Shown: positions 18,167-28,163 of the stretch, one piece after another
How positions within the stretch are numbered: the first letter of the stretch is position 1
How the letters are laid out: each line of letters begins with the position of its first letter
Source of the DNA: Methylococcaceae bacterium
Lineage (GTDB): Bacteria > Pseudomonadota > Gammaproteobacteria > Methylococcales > Methylomonadaceae
Assembly: GCA_006844705.1 (NCBI GenBank)
Contig: SPJS01000060.1
Coordinates: forward strand, 141,489 to 205,488
Reading direction: 5' to 3'
Length of the DNA: 64,000 bases
Position numbers and translations under genes: made by a program
Notes under the pieces: model-generated
Databases searched by the model: none
What the model saw: the letters and a program-made list of their open reading frames with translations, nothing else
What the model was told of the DNA's origin: nothing

Positions 18167-19501
18167 ATGCAATTTAAACAACTGTTTTTGATAATACTGC
18201 CGTGCCTGATGTCGTTGAGCAGTTTTCAACTGGCGGCGGAAACGCGCTATTCATTGCTACAGGCCATTGATTATGCTCTGGATAATAACCCTGATTTGCA
18301 AATCATGCAGGATAGAATTGGGCAGGCGCAAGCGCAAGTAGGCGAAGCCATGGCCAATTTTTATCCGCAAATCACCAGCCGCTTGTCGTATCAGCACAGT
18401 GACAATCCTTCCAGAGCGTTTGGCATGATCATCTCGCAACGGCGCCTGAATTTAACCGGGACGGATTTTAATCATCCAGGCGGTACAGATAATTACCGAC
18501 CCGAGATTACCGCCCGTTATGCGTTATTCAGAGGCGGGCAGGACAGCCATCGCCTGAACGCTGCCGAGTCCGGCGTGGAAGCCGCTCAACAGGATCGGGC
18601 GGCGATGCGTAATCAATTAGTTCAGGCCGTCAGTGCAACCTTCTATACCTATTTAGCGGCATTTGAACAACATAAAGTCAGTCAACGTACCATTGCGGCG
18701 GTGAGCAGTGAACTTAAGCAAAGTCAGGCGCGATACGAGGCTGGTTCGGAATTAAAGTCTGATGTCTTGTCATTGCAGGTGCAGCTGGCCGAAGCCAAAG
18801 ATGCGCAAATCAGAACCGGGAATGCGCTTGAATTGACGTTGACCGGGTTGAAAACCCTCATGGGACTGGATGCCGGGCAAGCGTTACTGATTGATTTATC
18901 CGACGACATTGCGCTACCCAATGCAGCCCAGGATTTTAATCAATTACTGGATGCCGCGATAGCACAAAGACCAGAAATGTTAGCCGTCAATACGCGCCTG
19001 GAAATGGCCAAAAGTCAACTGGATGCGGCGCAAGGGGCTTATCTGCCACGCGCGGATGCCTTTGTCAGTTACGGTTCAGACAGCAAAAACCTGGACTTTA
19101 GTACCCATCGGGATAATGTGACCGCCGGTGTCAGCGTGGAGCTGGATATTTTTAATGGGTTCCGCACCAGTGAAAAGGTTAAACAGGCGGAATATGCGCT
19201 AGCCATGGCAGAAAAAAGTATCCGGCAAACCCGCTTACACATAGAAAATGAAGTCAACTCGGCCTGGCTAAAACAACAGGAAGCGCTGGCACGGCTGGAT
19301 GTGACGCGGGCTTCGGTGGCAGCTGCAGAAGAGGCATTGCGTATGGTTAAAGAGCAACGCAAGGCAGGCACAGTCACAGTAACACGCTATATAGAAGCCG
19401 AACTGGCGCGCGATAAAGCCTATGTGCGGCGTATTTCAGCAAAGTTTGATGCCCTGCGTGCCCAAGCGCAATTAAATCAGGCAATTGGTATTTGGAAATA
19501 A
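18167..19501 (+). CDS. TolC-family outer-membrane efflux protein
   Basis: A 444-residue outer-membrane channel of the OEP family with a signal peptide ending near QLAAETRYSL. It shows the two-fold repeat of the family: LQAIDYALDNNPDLQIMQDRIGQAQAQ in the first half and LLDAAIAQRPEMLAVNTRLEMAKSQLDAA in the second, each followed by coiled-coil and strand segments. It forms the outer-membrane duct for the membrane fusion and RND proteins encoded directly after it. The three genes are packed and form one operon. Confidence 0.92.
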   Translation: MQFKQLFLIILPCLMSLSSFQLAAETRYSLLQAIDYALDNNPDLQIMQDRIGQAQAQVGEAMANFYPQITSRLSYQHSDNPSRAFGMIISQRRLNLTGTDFNHPGGTDNYRPEITARYALFRGGQDSHRLNAAESGVEAAQQDRAAMRNQLVQAVSATFYTYLAAFEQHKVSQRTIAAVSSELKQSQARYEAGSELKSDVLSLQVQLAEAKDAQIRTGNALELTLTGLKTLMGLDAGQALLIDLSDDIALPNAAQDFNQLLDAAIAQRPEMLAVNTRLEMAKSQLDAAQGAYLPRADAFVSYGSDSKNLDFSTHRDNVTAGVSVELDIFNGFRTSEKVKQAEYALAMAEKSIRQTRLHIENEVNSAWLKQQEALARLDVTRASVAAAEEALRMVKEQRKAGTVTVTRYIEAELARDKAYVRRISAKFDALRAQAQLNQAIGIWK

Positions 19502-19512
19502 GAGAACTCACC

Positions 19513-20601
19513 ATGCAAAAAATAACACAAAACAAATGGTTACTCCCTGTGCTTTCCGGCGTTGCATTATTGCTGGTGGTGTTATATTCACTGGGCATTA
19601 TTGGTGGGCCGGAAAAAACCAATCCCGGTACGACGCCACACACGTTGGCGGCCTTGCCGGTCGGTGCAAAAACCTTGACTGTAGGCAAAGAGCTGACTGA
19701 TAACACGCTGTCATGGCCGGGCACCTTACGTTCTCGCAGCGTGGCTAAACTGGCGCCTAAATTGAATGCGCGTATTCTTGAAGTCACCGTCAATGTAGGG
19801 GATGCCGTCAAGCAAGGGGATGTACTTGCGCGCCTTGATAAACAGGGTTTACAGGCGGCTTACCAGGAAGTGAGTGCCGTGTTGCAGGCGGCGCGGGCGC
19901 ATGCCAAACAGGCCATTGCTGATGAAAAAAGAACCAAGGATCTGTACAGCAAAGAAGCGGCTACGCGGCAAACGCTAGAGGCGGTTGAAGCACAGGCTAA
20001 AGCGGCCAGAGCAGCCGTAGCGCAAGCCGCCAGTGCGCTCAAACAGGTTAAAGTCAATCTCAATGAAAATGTTATTAAAGCCCCTTTTGACGGCATTATC
20101 AGCGAACGCTTGAAAGAACCCGGCGATATGGGCTTGCCAAATGATCCGATTGTTATTCTGCAAAAACCGGATGATTTGCAATTGCAGGCGGCAATACCCA
20201 CGCGCTGCGCCAAGCGAATCGTATTAGGGCAACAGGTGGATATTCGCATCGACAGTCTTAATCGTAGAGTCACCGGAAAAATAGATGAAATTGTGCCGGA
20301 AATAGATCCGCATACCCGCACGCAACGTGTCAAAGCCGCCTTGTCTTCGTCCGAAGGCTTGATTCCCGGCTTGTTTGCCTGGCTGGAACAAAGCTGTGAG
20401 GATGATCAGGATGTGTTGTTGGTGCCACAGTCTGCAGTGCAAACGTTTGGCCAATTGGAAGCGGTGAAAATTGTGCACGATGACCAGGTATACACGCGTC
20501 ATATCCGCACCGGAAAAACTAAGGGCGAGAAACTGGAAGTGTTATCCGGCCTGCGTGAAGGCGAAACTATTTTGATGGATGCCGGGAATGCACATGAGTA
20601 A
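19513..20601 (+). CDS. RND efflux membrane fusion protein
   Basis: A 362-residue periplasmic adaptor starting at ATG 19513; an in-frame TTG at 19492 is less likely. It has one N-terminal membrane helix (LPVLSGVALLLVVLYSLGIIGG), a lipoyl-like half-motif (ARILEVTVNVGDAVKQGDVLARLD), an alpha-helical hairpin rich in Ala/Gln/Lys (about residues 125-185), then the second lipoyl half with IKAPFDGIISERLKEPG and a beta-barrel. It links the RND pump to the TolC-like channel. It starts 11 bases after the tolC-like stop and overlaps the pump gene. Confidence 0.92.
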   Translation: MQKITQNKWLLPVLSGVALLLVVLYSLGIIGGPEKTNPGTTPHTLAALPVGAKTLTVGKELTDNTLSWPGTLRSRSVAKLAPKLNARILEVTVNVGDAVKQGDVLARLDKQGLQAAYQEVSAVLQAARAHAKQAIADEKRTKDLYSKEAATRQTLEAVEAQAKAARAAVAQAASALKQVKVNLNENVIKAPFDGIISERLKEPGDMGLPNDPIVILQKPDDLQLQAAIPTRCAKRIVLGQQVDIRIDSLNRRVTGKIDEIVPEIDPHTRTQRVKAALSSSEGLIPGLFAWLEQSCEDDQDVLLVPQSAVQTFGQLEAVKIVHDDQVYTRHIRTGKTKGEKLEVLSGLREGETILMDAGNAHE

Positions 20602-23600
20602 AGACAACATGGAACCGCAAAAAGACAGTTTAACCATCAGCATTGTCAGGCTGTTTACCACATCGCACCTGTCATTACTGTTTTTGATTATCTCATTGCT
20701 GGCCGGGGCGGCGGCCTTGATATTGACGCCGCGCGAAGAAGACCCGCAAATCATCGTGCCGGTGATGGATGTTTTCGTACAATACCCCGGCGCGTCCAGC
20801 GAGGAAATTGAAATGCTGGTGACCACGCCGCTGGAGATGTTGTTGCGTCAGATCAGTGGTGTGGAATATGTGTATTCGGCATCGCGTCCGGGTGAGTCTT
20901 TGGTGACGGTACGCTTTTACGTGGGTGAGGATCTGGAGGAAAGCCTGATTAAAACCCGCGATAAACTACTCGCTCATCAAGACATGATTCCACCTGGCGT
21001 GACTAACTGGCTGGTCAAACCCGTGGAAATTGATGATGTGCCAACGGTGATGCTAACCCTGTCGCCGCAAACCGATGTCTATGATTCGCTGGCCATACGC
21101 CGCATTGCCGATGAGTTGATCGAGCGCTTGCGTACCACGGAAGACATTGGCAAAAGCTGGGTGGTGGGTGCTGCATCCCGGCAGATTTCTGTGTATCCCG
21201 ACCCGGTTAAACTAGCATCCAGGCAAATTACCCTGATGGAAGTCAAACAGGCCTTGGCCAACAATAATGTGAATGTGCAGGCGGGCGCCTTTGACCGCGG
21301 CGGACGGCAAATCCTGGTGGAAGCCGGGCCGCATTTTACAACCCCGCAACAGGTCGCGGCCACCGTCATAAAAAGCCTGAATGGGCGTCTGGTTTACCTG
21401 CGTGATGTGGCAGAGATTATTGATGGTGCGCAAGATCCGGCACACTACACGCGCATCGGTTTTGGTCCAGCCGTTAATGAAATGAAAACTATCGGGTATG
21501 CGGTGGGCAATGCGCCGGTGGCTGGAGAAGAGCGTGAAATGGTAACTATCGCGATTGCCAAACGCAAGGGCAGTAATGCGGTCAGTGTGGCCGAAAAAGT
21601 ATTGCACATGACCGAACAGATGCGTGGCACCATCATTCCTGATGATGTACTGGTCACCGTCAGCCGCGATTATGGCGAAACCGCCAACCATAAGGCAAAT
21701 GAATTGATCAAGCACCTGGTGATTGCTGTGGTGACGATTATTTTTATTCTGGCTTTGTCACTGGGTTTGAAAGAATCATTGATAGTGTCACTGGCCGTGC
21801 CGATGACGTTTGCCGTGACCTTATTTTGCGATCTGGTGTTTGGGTATACGATTAACCGGGTGACGTTGTTTGCATTGATTTTGTCTTTGGGCTTGCTGGT
21901 GGATGACCCGATTGTGGATGTGGAGAATATTCACCGGCATTACAAACTGCGTAAAGAACCGCCACTGCGCGCCTTGTTGACCGCCGTTGATGAAGTCAGA
22001 CCGCCAACGATACTGGCGACGTTTGCCGTAATTCTGTCATTTGTACCGATGTTTTTTATCACCGGCATGATGGGGCCGTACATGGCACCGATGGCATTTA
22101 ATGTGCCCATAGCCATGCTGCTGTCGCTGATTATTGCCTTTACCGTCACACCGTGGGCCAGTTATCGCCTGCTGCGCAGTGACTATGGCAAGGCTGAAGA
22201 CAAGCCCTTTGATATTAAAAAAACCTTCGGCTTTAGACTGTATCGCTCTATCGTTCAGCCGATTATCGCCAGCAACACGCGCATCCGCTGGTTTTTACTG
22301 GCCGTGTTTATCGCGTTTGTTGCATCCACCATGCTGGCGGTCACGCGGGTCGTACCGCTTAAACTGTTGCCGTTTGATAACAAGAACGAGCTGCAGTTGA
22401 TTATCGACATGCCGCGCGGCACTACGTTGGAGCAAACCGATGCAGTCGTCGCTGCAGTCGGGCGCTATCTGTCAACAGTCAATGAAGTGACCGACTACCA
22501 AAGCTACGTCGGTGTGTCGTCACCGATGGATTTTAACGGCATGGTGCGCCATTATTATTTGCGTCAGGGCAGTTTTGTCGGCGATATTCGTATCAATCTG
22601 CTGGAAAAGGAAAAACGGGTGCAACAGTCGCATGAAATTGCCTTGCGTATGCGACCCGACATTGAACGCATTGCCAAGCAGTTTGGTGCCAATATCAAGA
22701 TTGTCGAACTGCCGCCAGGGCCGCCGGTATTATCGACCCTGGTGGCCGAAGTTTATGGGCCAGCGGGAGCCAGTTATCAACAATTGATTGAGGTCTCCAA
22801 TGATGTGCGTGCGCGTATGCAACAAACCGCTGGGGTGGTCGATGTGGATGATTATGTCGAAGCAGACCACGAACAACTGCATTTTAAATTGAACCGTGAA
22901 AAGGCCGCCCTGAACGGTGTCACGGCTGAACAGGTGGCACACACGTTAAAACTGGCGTTGCAAGGGCAAACAGCCGGAACGGTACACATCGTGACAGAAA
23001 GACAGCCCTTATTGATTCATTTGCAGTTACCGCGCGCCTTGCGTTCATCGGCGGCGGATTTGCTGGCTTTACGCGTCAAAACCGATCAAGGCAAGTTAAT
23101 CCCGTTGAGTGAAATCGGACACATGGCGCAGGAAAATGGTAGCCGCACAATTTTTCACAAGAACCTGAAGCGCTTGTCTTATGTGACCGCCGAAATGGCT
23201 GGGCGTAGCCCGGTGGAAGCGGTACTGGATTTAGCTGAAAGCATCGAAGCAAACCCGTTACCCCCTGGCTACCACGCAGATATGGCCGGTGAAGGGGAAT
23301 GGAAAATTACCGTCGATGTCTTCCGCGATCTGGGCCTGGCCTTCGCGGCGGCGATGGTGATGATCTATGTCTTGCTGGTGGGACAGACCGGTTCGCTGGG
23401 CATCCCGCTGATTATGATGATTGCCATTCCCTTAACAGTGATCGGCATTATGCCGGGCTTCTGGTTTATAAACTTGTTTACCCAGGAGGTGGGTGAGTAT
23501 GCCAACCCGGTGTATTTTACGGCGACAGCCATGATCGGCATGATCGCACTGGCCGGCATTGTGGTTAGAAACTCCATCATCCTCATCGACTTTATTGAAC

Positions 23601-23869
23601 GCACTTATAACCGCGATGAAGAGATTACCCTGGCAGAAGCATTAATAGAAGCGGGCGCAACACGCATGATACCGATCTTTTTAACCGCCATTACCGCAGT
23701 CTTCGGTTCTGCCATGATCGTACTCGATCCGATATTTTCCGGGCTGGCCTGGAGCTTTATCTTCGGCATCATTGCATCCACCCTGTTTTCGCTGGTGGTG
23801 ATACCGGTGGTGTATTACTTGATTATGCAGGATAAACCAAAAAATGACGATATCCCTGAATCGGGTTGA
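20594..23869 (+). CDS. RND-family proton-driven efflux transporter
   Basis: A large inner-membrane pump (1091 residues from MSKDNMEPQ, where GGGA sits upstream; starts at 20579 or 20588 are also in frame). It has the RND duplication: a first helix (LSLLFLIISLLAGAAAL), a porter domain with PGASSEEIEMLVTTPLE, the TM4 proton relay aspartates in LGLLVDDPIVDVENI, a second porter half and a second helix bundle ending with TATAMIGMIALAGIVVRNSIILID. The VDDPIVDVENI signature indicates a hydrophobe or drug-type pump rather than a heavy-metal CusA type. The substrate is unknown. It is the last gene of the operon, followed by a hairpin at 23888. Confidence 0.93.
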   Translation: MSKDNMEPQKDSLTISIVRLFTTSHLSLLFLIISLLAGAAALILTPREEDPQIIVPVMDVFVQYPGASSEEIEMLVTTPLEMLLRQISGVEYVYSASRPGESLVTVRFYVGEDLEESLIKTRDKLLAHQDMIPPGVTNWLVKPVEIDDVPTVMLTLSPQTDVYDSLAIRRIADELIERLRTTEDIGKSWVVGAASRQISVYPDPVKLASRQITLMEVKQALANNNVNVQAGAFDRGGRQILVEAGPHFTTPQQVAATVIKSLNGRLVYLRDVAEIIDGAQDPAHYTRIGFGPAVNEMKTIGYAVGNAPVAGEEREMVTIAIAKRKGSNAVSVAEKVLHMTEQMRGTIIPDDVLVTVSRDYGETANHKANELIKHLVIAVVTIIFILALSLGLKESLIVSLAVPMTFAVTLFCDLVFGYTINRVTLFALILSLGLLVDDPIVDVENIHRHYKLRKEPPLRALLTAVDEVRPPTILATFAVILSFVPMFFITGMMGPYMAPMAFNVPIAMLLSLIIAFTVTPWASYRLLRSDYGKAEDKPFDIKKTFGFRLYRSIVQPIIASNTRIRWFLLAVFIAFVASTMLAVTRVVPLKLLPFDNKNELQLIIDMPRGTTLEQTDAVVAAVGRYLSTVNEVTDYQSYVGVSSPMDFNGMVRHYYLRQGSFVGDIRINLLEKEKRVQQSHEIALRMRPDIERIAKQFGANIKIVELPPGPPVLSTLVAEVYGPAGASYQQLIEVSNDVRARMQQTAGVVDVDDYVEADHEQLHFKLNREKAALNGVTAEQVAHTLKLALQGQTAGTVHIVTERQPLLIHLQLPRALRSSAADLLALRVKTDQGKLIPLSEIGHMAQENGSRTIFHKNLKRLSYVTAEMAGRSPVEAVLDLAESIEANPLPPGYHADMAGEGEWKITVDVFRDLGLAFAAAMVMIYVLLVGQTGSLGIPLIMMIAIPLTVIGIMPGFWFINLFTQEVGEYANPVYFTATAMIGMIALAGIVVRNSIILIDFIERTYNRDEEITLAEALIEAGATRMIPIFLTAITAVFGSAMIVLDPIFSGLAWSFIFGIIASTLFSLVVIPVVYYLIMQDKPKNDDIPESG

Positions 23870-23887
23870 TTTTTTGGTGTTGTTAAG

Positions 23888-23909
23888 AGCCAGTCGTCCC
23901 TGACTGGCT
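23888..23909. terminator. Hairpin between RND pump and PEP-CTERM gene
   Basis: An 8-bp perfect stem AGCCAGTC/GACTGGCT with loop GTCCCT, 19 bases after the pump stop and 9 bases beyond the stop of the convergent PEP-CTERM gene. On the plus strand the downstream DNA becomes T-rich after about 20 bases (TCGTTTTAATTTTT). It probably ends both transcripts. Confidence 0.6.
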
Positions 23910-23917
23910 GAAAACGA

Positions 23918-24121
23918 TTATCGTTTTAATTTTTGCATCAAAAAAACCAGTCCACCAAAACCGAGTAAAATCAAGGTTGATGGTTCTGGAACGGGGGTTC
24001 CTCCGCCGCCGCCAGGAATGCCTCCACCGCCTATAGGATCGGCGGCCAGACTCAACGGCGAAATTAAAGAAAGGATAATAAAGAAAATCAGGTTAAGTAG
24101 GGAGTGTTGATTTATTTTCAT
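23918..24121 (-). CDS. Miniature PEP-CTERM sorting-signal protein
   Basis: A 67-residue protein with a signal peptide (cleavage near SLAAD) and a complete C-terminal PEP-CTERM signal: VPEPSTLILLGFGGLVFLM followed by QKLKR. The cargo between the two signals is only about 15 residues, almost all Gly and Pro. PEP-CTERM signals are recognised by exosortase (EpsH/XrtA) in organisms that make exopolysaccharide; no exosortase is in this window. The gene is followed upstream by 189 bases of very AT-rich DNA (24122-24310) without another gene. The sorting call is strong; the function of so small a product is unknown. Confidence 0.85.
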   Translation of the reverse strand: MKINQHSLLNLIFFIILSLISPLSLAADPIGGGGIPGGGGGTPVPEPSTLILLGFGGLVFLMQKLKR

Positions 24122-24310
24122 TTAATATCTCGGTAATCAGTGAAACAATAAGGGAGATAGCTTCTTGGTTGAGTTGCTATGTGCCAAAAATATTTGACAT
24201 AAATAAACATAGTCCAAATAAAATTTATATGTGAAATATATAAAATTTTTTTAAAATATTTCTTAGTCAATTTATTTTGACTGCTACGTTTAAAGGTTGG
24301 CGTTTAAAAA

Positions 24311-25315
24311 TTAAAAGCCCTCCAGAACAATTTTTCCCAGACTTTGACCGGTAGATATTAATTGGTGCGCCTGCTTCAGGTTGCTTGCATTGATGATGCC
24401 CAGCTGCTGGTGCAGGGTAGATGCAATTTTATGTTGCTCGCAAAGGATGGCAAGTTCGCTCAGGATGTCATGTTGCCTGATGATATCCGGTGTGTTGAAC
24501 ATGGAGCGGGTATACATAAATTCCCAATACAGCGAGATGCTTTTTTGTTTTAATAGACGAATATCCAGCTGTTCTGGATCATCAATCAGGCCAAGTTTTC
24601 CCTGTGGTGCCAGACATTCGGCTAATTCCGAGAAATGTTGCTGGGTATGGGTCAGGCTACAGACATAGTCTACCTGTTCAATATCTAAAGCCTTCAGCTG
24701 GGGTTTTAATGCTTGATGATGGTCGATCACTCGATCGGCACCCATTTGTTTGACCCATTGTTGGGTTATGGGGCGTGATGCGGTCGCGATCACCGTCAAT
24801 CCGGTAAGCACTTTTGCCAGTTGGATCATAATGGAGCCGACACCCCCGGCTGCTCCGGTGATGAGCAATGTTCCTGCATCTTTCATCGGTATTTGCATGC
24901 GGTCAAACAGTAATTCCCAGGCGGTCAGGCCTGTTAAGGGCAGGGCGGCGGCATTTGTAAAACTCAGGTTTTGCGGTTTTAACGCGACGATGTTCTGATT
25001 AACACACTGATACTGGGCATTACATCCCGGGTGTTGCAATGCGCCGGCATACCAGACTTCATCGCCCATGTTGAAGCGAGAGACTTTAGAACCTTTATCA
25101 ATGACCACACCTGCAGCATCCCAGCCGAGTATTTTATATTCGCCTTCCGGCGGGCTCACCCGTTGACGGATTTTAAGATCTACCGGATTAACCGCAATGG
25201 CCTTGATTTCGACCAGGATATCATTCTTCTCTGGAGAAGGCGTTGCGGTTTCAATATCCAGCAGGTATTCGGGGTGTTCCAGGGGGAGGATGTGTTGATA
25301 GGCGATGGCTTTCAT
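24311..25315 (-). CDS. Zinc-independent MDR-family oxidoreductase (quinone oxidoreductase-like)
   Basis: A 334-residue medium-chain dehydrogenase/reductase. The N-terminal GroES-like domain contains IAVNPVDLKIRQ and LGWDAAGVV, and the nucleotide-binding domain shows LLITGAAGGVGSIMIQLAK (about residues 151-169). The cysteines of structural or catalytic zinc are missing, so it belongs to the zinc-type alcohol dehydrogenase-like/QOR branch and probably uses NADPH to reduce enones or quinones. It shares a 4-base stop/start overlap with the upstream gene ending at 25312. Confidence 0.88.
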   Translation of the reverse strand: MKAIAYQHILPLEHPEYLLDIETATPSPEKNDILVEIKAIAVNPVDLKIRQRVSPPEGEYKILGWDAAGVVIDKGSKVSRFNMGDEVWYAGALQHPGCNAQYQCVNQNIVALKPQNLSFTNAAALPLTGLTAWELLFDRMQIPMKDAGTLLITGAAGGVGSIMIQLAKVLTGLTVIATASRPITQQWVKQMGADRVIDHHQALKPQLKALDIEQVDYVCSLTHTQQHFSELAECLAPQGKLGLIDDPEQLDIRLLKQKSISLYWEFMYTRSMFNTPDIIRQHDILSELAILCEQHKIASTLHQQLGIINASNLKQAHQLISTGQSLGKIVLEGF

Positions 25316-25773
25316 ACGGTGCGCGAAGTTTTAGACAAGTAAAGTGGATAATCGCCGCTTTCTATCAGACGCAGCTTTTCGGTCGGGTAATTATAAAGAT
25401 AAACCCAGGCGGTGACCTGGTTTTGTGTCAGGTTAATTGGCAGTTGACGGCGGATATATTCGTGTGGTTTTGGGAATTTTTCGCTGCATTCTTCGTAATG
25501 ATCCAGCCGACGCAGTAATTTTTCTATGGCAGGGCATTGATATATTTCACCGAAGATCTTGTTTTGAGAGTTAGGATCAAAGATTGCGCCGGGGTAGTTG
25601 TTGACGACGTATAAATGACCTGGAAACCAGCCATAATGAACAAAATCACTGTAGTGACTTAAATAAGTGTAGGAAGGGTGGCCAATGGATTTACGCAAAG
25701 TACCGTACACAAACAGCAGGTTTGACGATCCAGCTGCGGAGTAAGTTATTTCTTGTGACGGATTCAAATTCAC
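25312..25773 (-). CDS. Gamma-glutamylcyclotransferase-like (AIG2/GGCT fold) protein
   Basis: A 153-residue single-domain protein with the substrate-loop motif FVYGTLRKSIGHP near residues 20-33, the conserved PGAIFD and GEIYQ strands, and an acidic LDHYEECSE that would hold the catalytic glutamate. Members cyclise gamma-glutamyl amines to 5-oxoproline or act on related isopeptides. The preferred substrate cannot be told from sequence. It is coupled to the MDR oxidoreductase gene and is divergent from rnd across only 25 bases. Confidence 0.85.
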   Translation of the reverse strand: MNLNPSQEITYSAAGSSNLLFVYGTLRKSIGHPSYTYLSHYSDFVHYGWFPGHLYVVNNYPGAIFDPNSQNKIFGEIYQCPAIEKLLRRLDHYEECSEKFPKPHEYIRRQLPINLTQNQVTAWVYLYNYPTEKLRLIESGDYPLYLSKTSRTV

Positions 25774-25798
25774 GGTGAAAAAATGCTATTGTTTGCAC

Positions 25799-26977
25799 AT
25801 GACCATACAATACATCGATAACGAAGAAAAACTATACGCCCTTTGCCATCAGATCAGTCTGGTTTCATGGATAGCGATTGATACCGAGTTTCTTAGAGAA
25901 AAAACCTATTACCCCAAATTTTGTCTGTTGCAGGTGGCAACGCCCGATTGGGTCGCCTGCGTAGATCCGCTGCAACTCAATGATTTATCACCTTTATTTG
26001 AGCAGTTATATCGGCCTGATCTTACCAAAGTGCTGCATTCGTGTCGGCAGGATTTTGAAATTTTCTTCCAAATCACTGGAAAAGTTCCGCAGCCAGTGTT
26101 TGATACCCAGATAGCCGCACCATTGTTGGGTTTTCAGGAAAATCCCGGTTATGCCATGCTGGTGTCCAGTTTTTTGAATGTCAATTTGAACAAGGCCCAT
26201 ACGCGTACGGACTGGTCAGAGCGACCGTTGAGCGAGGCGCAAATCAAATATGCGGCGGATGATGTTATTTATCTTTGCCAGATTTATCAAATCATGTGTG
26301 AAAAGCTGGATGATTTAGGCCGCTTGCAGTGGCTGGAAGATGATTTTAAGGCGTTGGAAAATCCGGGCTTGTATCAGCTTGAGCCAAAAAATGCCTGGCT
26401 GCGCATCAAGGGGAAAAACAAATTGACCGGCCGACAGTTGTCGATTATTCAGGCATTAAGCCTGTGGCGGGAAGAAACGGCACAGGACATGGACAAGCCA
26501 CGTAACTGGCTGATTCGCGATGAAATGCTGTTGGAGTTGGCGAAATTACAGCCGACCCATTTAGGTGAGCTGGCCAAGGTCAGGAATATCAATTCATCGT
26601 TTGTAGGTCGACATGGAAAAAAAACATGCGCATTAATTGCGCAAGCACGGGAACAATCGCCAATTCCATTACACGATGATAAACGCCCTCCAAAGAAGAG
26701 TCAGCAGCAGGAGGCTGTTCTGGATGTGATGACTGCAGTCGTTAGAATACGCGCGGAAGAAAATGCTCTCAATCCGGTTATCCTGGCGACCCGCAAGGAT
26801 TTGGAAAAACTGCTGTTTGGTGAAGAGAATGTGCTGTTAAAAGGCTGGCGTTACAGTATGGTGGGTAAGGAGATACTGGACTTGTTGGAAGGGCGCCGCC
26901 ATCTTGCCTTATCGTTTGATGACGTAGCGGTCATTCCTGGTCGGGGTTCAGGGGGTGATGTGAATTCCATCCCCTGA
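25799..26977 (+). CDS. rnd: Ribonuclease D
   Basis: A 392-residue 3'-5' exoribonuclease that trims tRNA precursors. The DEDD exonuclease domain shows IAIDTEFLREKTYYPKFCLLQ (Exo I), LHSCRQDFEIF (Exo II, Asp) and IKYAADDVIYL (Exo III). It is followed by an HRDC domain near residues 210-290 (LSLWREETAQDMDKPRNWLI) and a second HRDC-like region. I chose the ATG at 25799 (MTIQYIDNEEK); an in-frame GTG at 25775 would add eight residues. Neither start has a clear ribosome site. Confidence 0.93.
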   Translation: MTIQYIDNEEKLYALCHQISLVSWIAIDTEFLREKTYYPKFCLLQVATPDWVACVDPLQLNDLSPLFEQLYRPDLTKVLHSCRQDFEIFFQITGKVPQPVFDTQIAAPLLGFQENPGYAMLVSSFLNVNLNKAHTRTDWSERPLSEAQIKYAADDVIYLCQIYQIMCEKLDDLGRLQWLEDDFKALENPGLYQLEPKNAWLRIKGKNKLTGRQLSIIQALSLWREETAQDMDKPRNWLIRDEMLLELAKLQPTHLGELAKVRNINSSFVGRHGKKTCALIAQAREQSPIPLHDDKRPPKKSQQQEAVLDVMTAVVRIRAEENALNPVILATRKDLEKLLFGEENVLLKGWRYSMVGKEILDLLEGRRHLALSFDDVAVIPGRGSGGDVNSIP

Positions 26978-26988
26978 ACGCAACTGCA

Positions 26989-27921
26989 TTATCCGAGTAG
27001 GTGTTCCATCACCATCATGATAATAAATCCCACCATCAACGAGAATGTGGCGGTGCGTGAGGTTCCGTTATTATGGGTTTGCGGGATGATTTCTTCACTG
27101 ATTACAAATAACATGGCACCGCCGGCAAATCCCATGGCAACGGGCAGAACCTGGCCAAACAAAGCCACCATGGTTGCCCCCATGATGCCACCAATAGGCT
27201 CCATTAATCCGGTTAGGGTTGCGACCAACACCGCTTTCCATTTGTTATAGCCTAATGCGATCAGCGGCAGGGCAACGGCCAGGCCTTCCGGCAGGTTTTG
27301 CAGCCCAATGGCCATTGCCATGATCGTTCCGTGATTATCAAGGTTTCCGGCACCAAATACCACGCCGACGGAAATGCCTTCGGGAAAGTTGTGGATAGTC
27401 ACGGCAAAAATAAACAGAGAGACTTTTTTGATTGAATCCAGGTCATATTCTGAATTTGTTTTGATATGCAGATGGGGCAGGCGATTATCAGTCAGGTGTA
27501 GAAAACCACCACCAAACAACATGCCCAAAGACACAATCCACAACCCATGTCCCGGCCAGACTTCGTTACCGAATTCGATGCCCGGGATAATCAGGGCAAA
27601 TGCTGTGGCTGCCAGCATGACGCCAGCAGACAAACCCAGCATACCGTTAAACAGACGCGGGGAGACGTGCTTTACAAAAATCGCAGGCAGGGCACCGATA
27701 CCCGTGGCAAGACCTGTCAGAATGCTGGCGAGAAAGCCGTAAACAGCGTATTCGCCATTTAACATGTACAAAGAAACAGTGGTTATTATCAGCAACAAAA
27801 ACAGAGCAGAGCCAACAATCCCATAGCGTTGTTGTAGTGGTCTGTCCAGAAAGCGGTGGTAAATCGGCTGAGAATTAAGCCAGATGGATAAAGATTCAAA
27901 TTTAGATTCAAAAGTTGCCAT
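26989..27921 (-). CDS. ZIP-family metal transporter (GufA/ZIP11-like)
   Basis: A 310-residue membrane protein with about eight helices. The TM4 metal motif HNFPEGISVG and the TM5 motif LQNLPEGLAVALP are present; Gln instead of His at the start of the second motif is usual in the GufA/ZIP11 branch. A His-containing loop (LPHLHIKTNSEYD) lies between TM3 and TM4. It should import zinc or another divalent metal into the cytoplasm. It is divergent from the TonB receptor gene across 242 bases (27922-28163), which look AT-rich and contain no gene. Confidence 0.9.
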   Translation of the reverse strand: MATFESKFESLSIWLNSQPIYHRFLDRPLQQRYGIVGSALFLLLIITTVSLYMLNGEYAVYGFLASILTGLATGIGALPAIFVKHVSPRLFNGMLGLSAGVMLAATAFALIIPGIEFGNEVWPGHGLWIVSLGMLFGGGFLHLTDNRLPHLHIKTNSEYDLDSIKKVSLFIFAVTIHNFPEGISVGVVFGAGNLDNHGTIMAMAIGLQNLPEGLAVALPLIALGYNKWKAVLVATLTGLMEPIGGIMGATMVALFGQVLPVAMGFAGGAMLFVISEEIIPQTHNNGTSRTATFSLMVGFIIMMVMEHLLG

Positions 27922-28163
27922 AGTTGATCTTCCCGTGTGTATTAATGAGTTATTACGGTGCAGATGTGGAATGCAGATAAGTCCCGATCGCAGATTGCAA
28001 TGTGTTTAATTAACCTTCAATTATAACCAATTAGATGAATGCTGTGTTGAAGAGCATGAAAACAAGCGTGTCGGGAAAAATTCCGTTTTTTCTTGCGGCT
28101 ATAGCAATTGCAGTATGCATTAATTATGATCACACGATTTGTTAAGTAAATTGATAAGAATAA

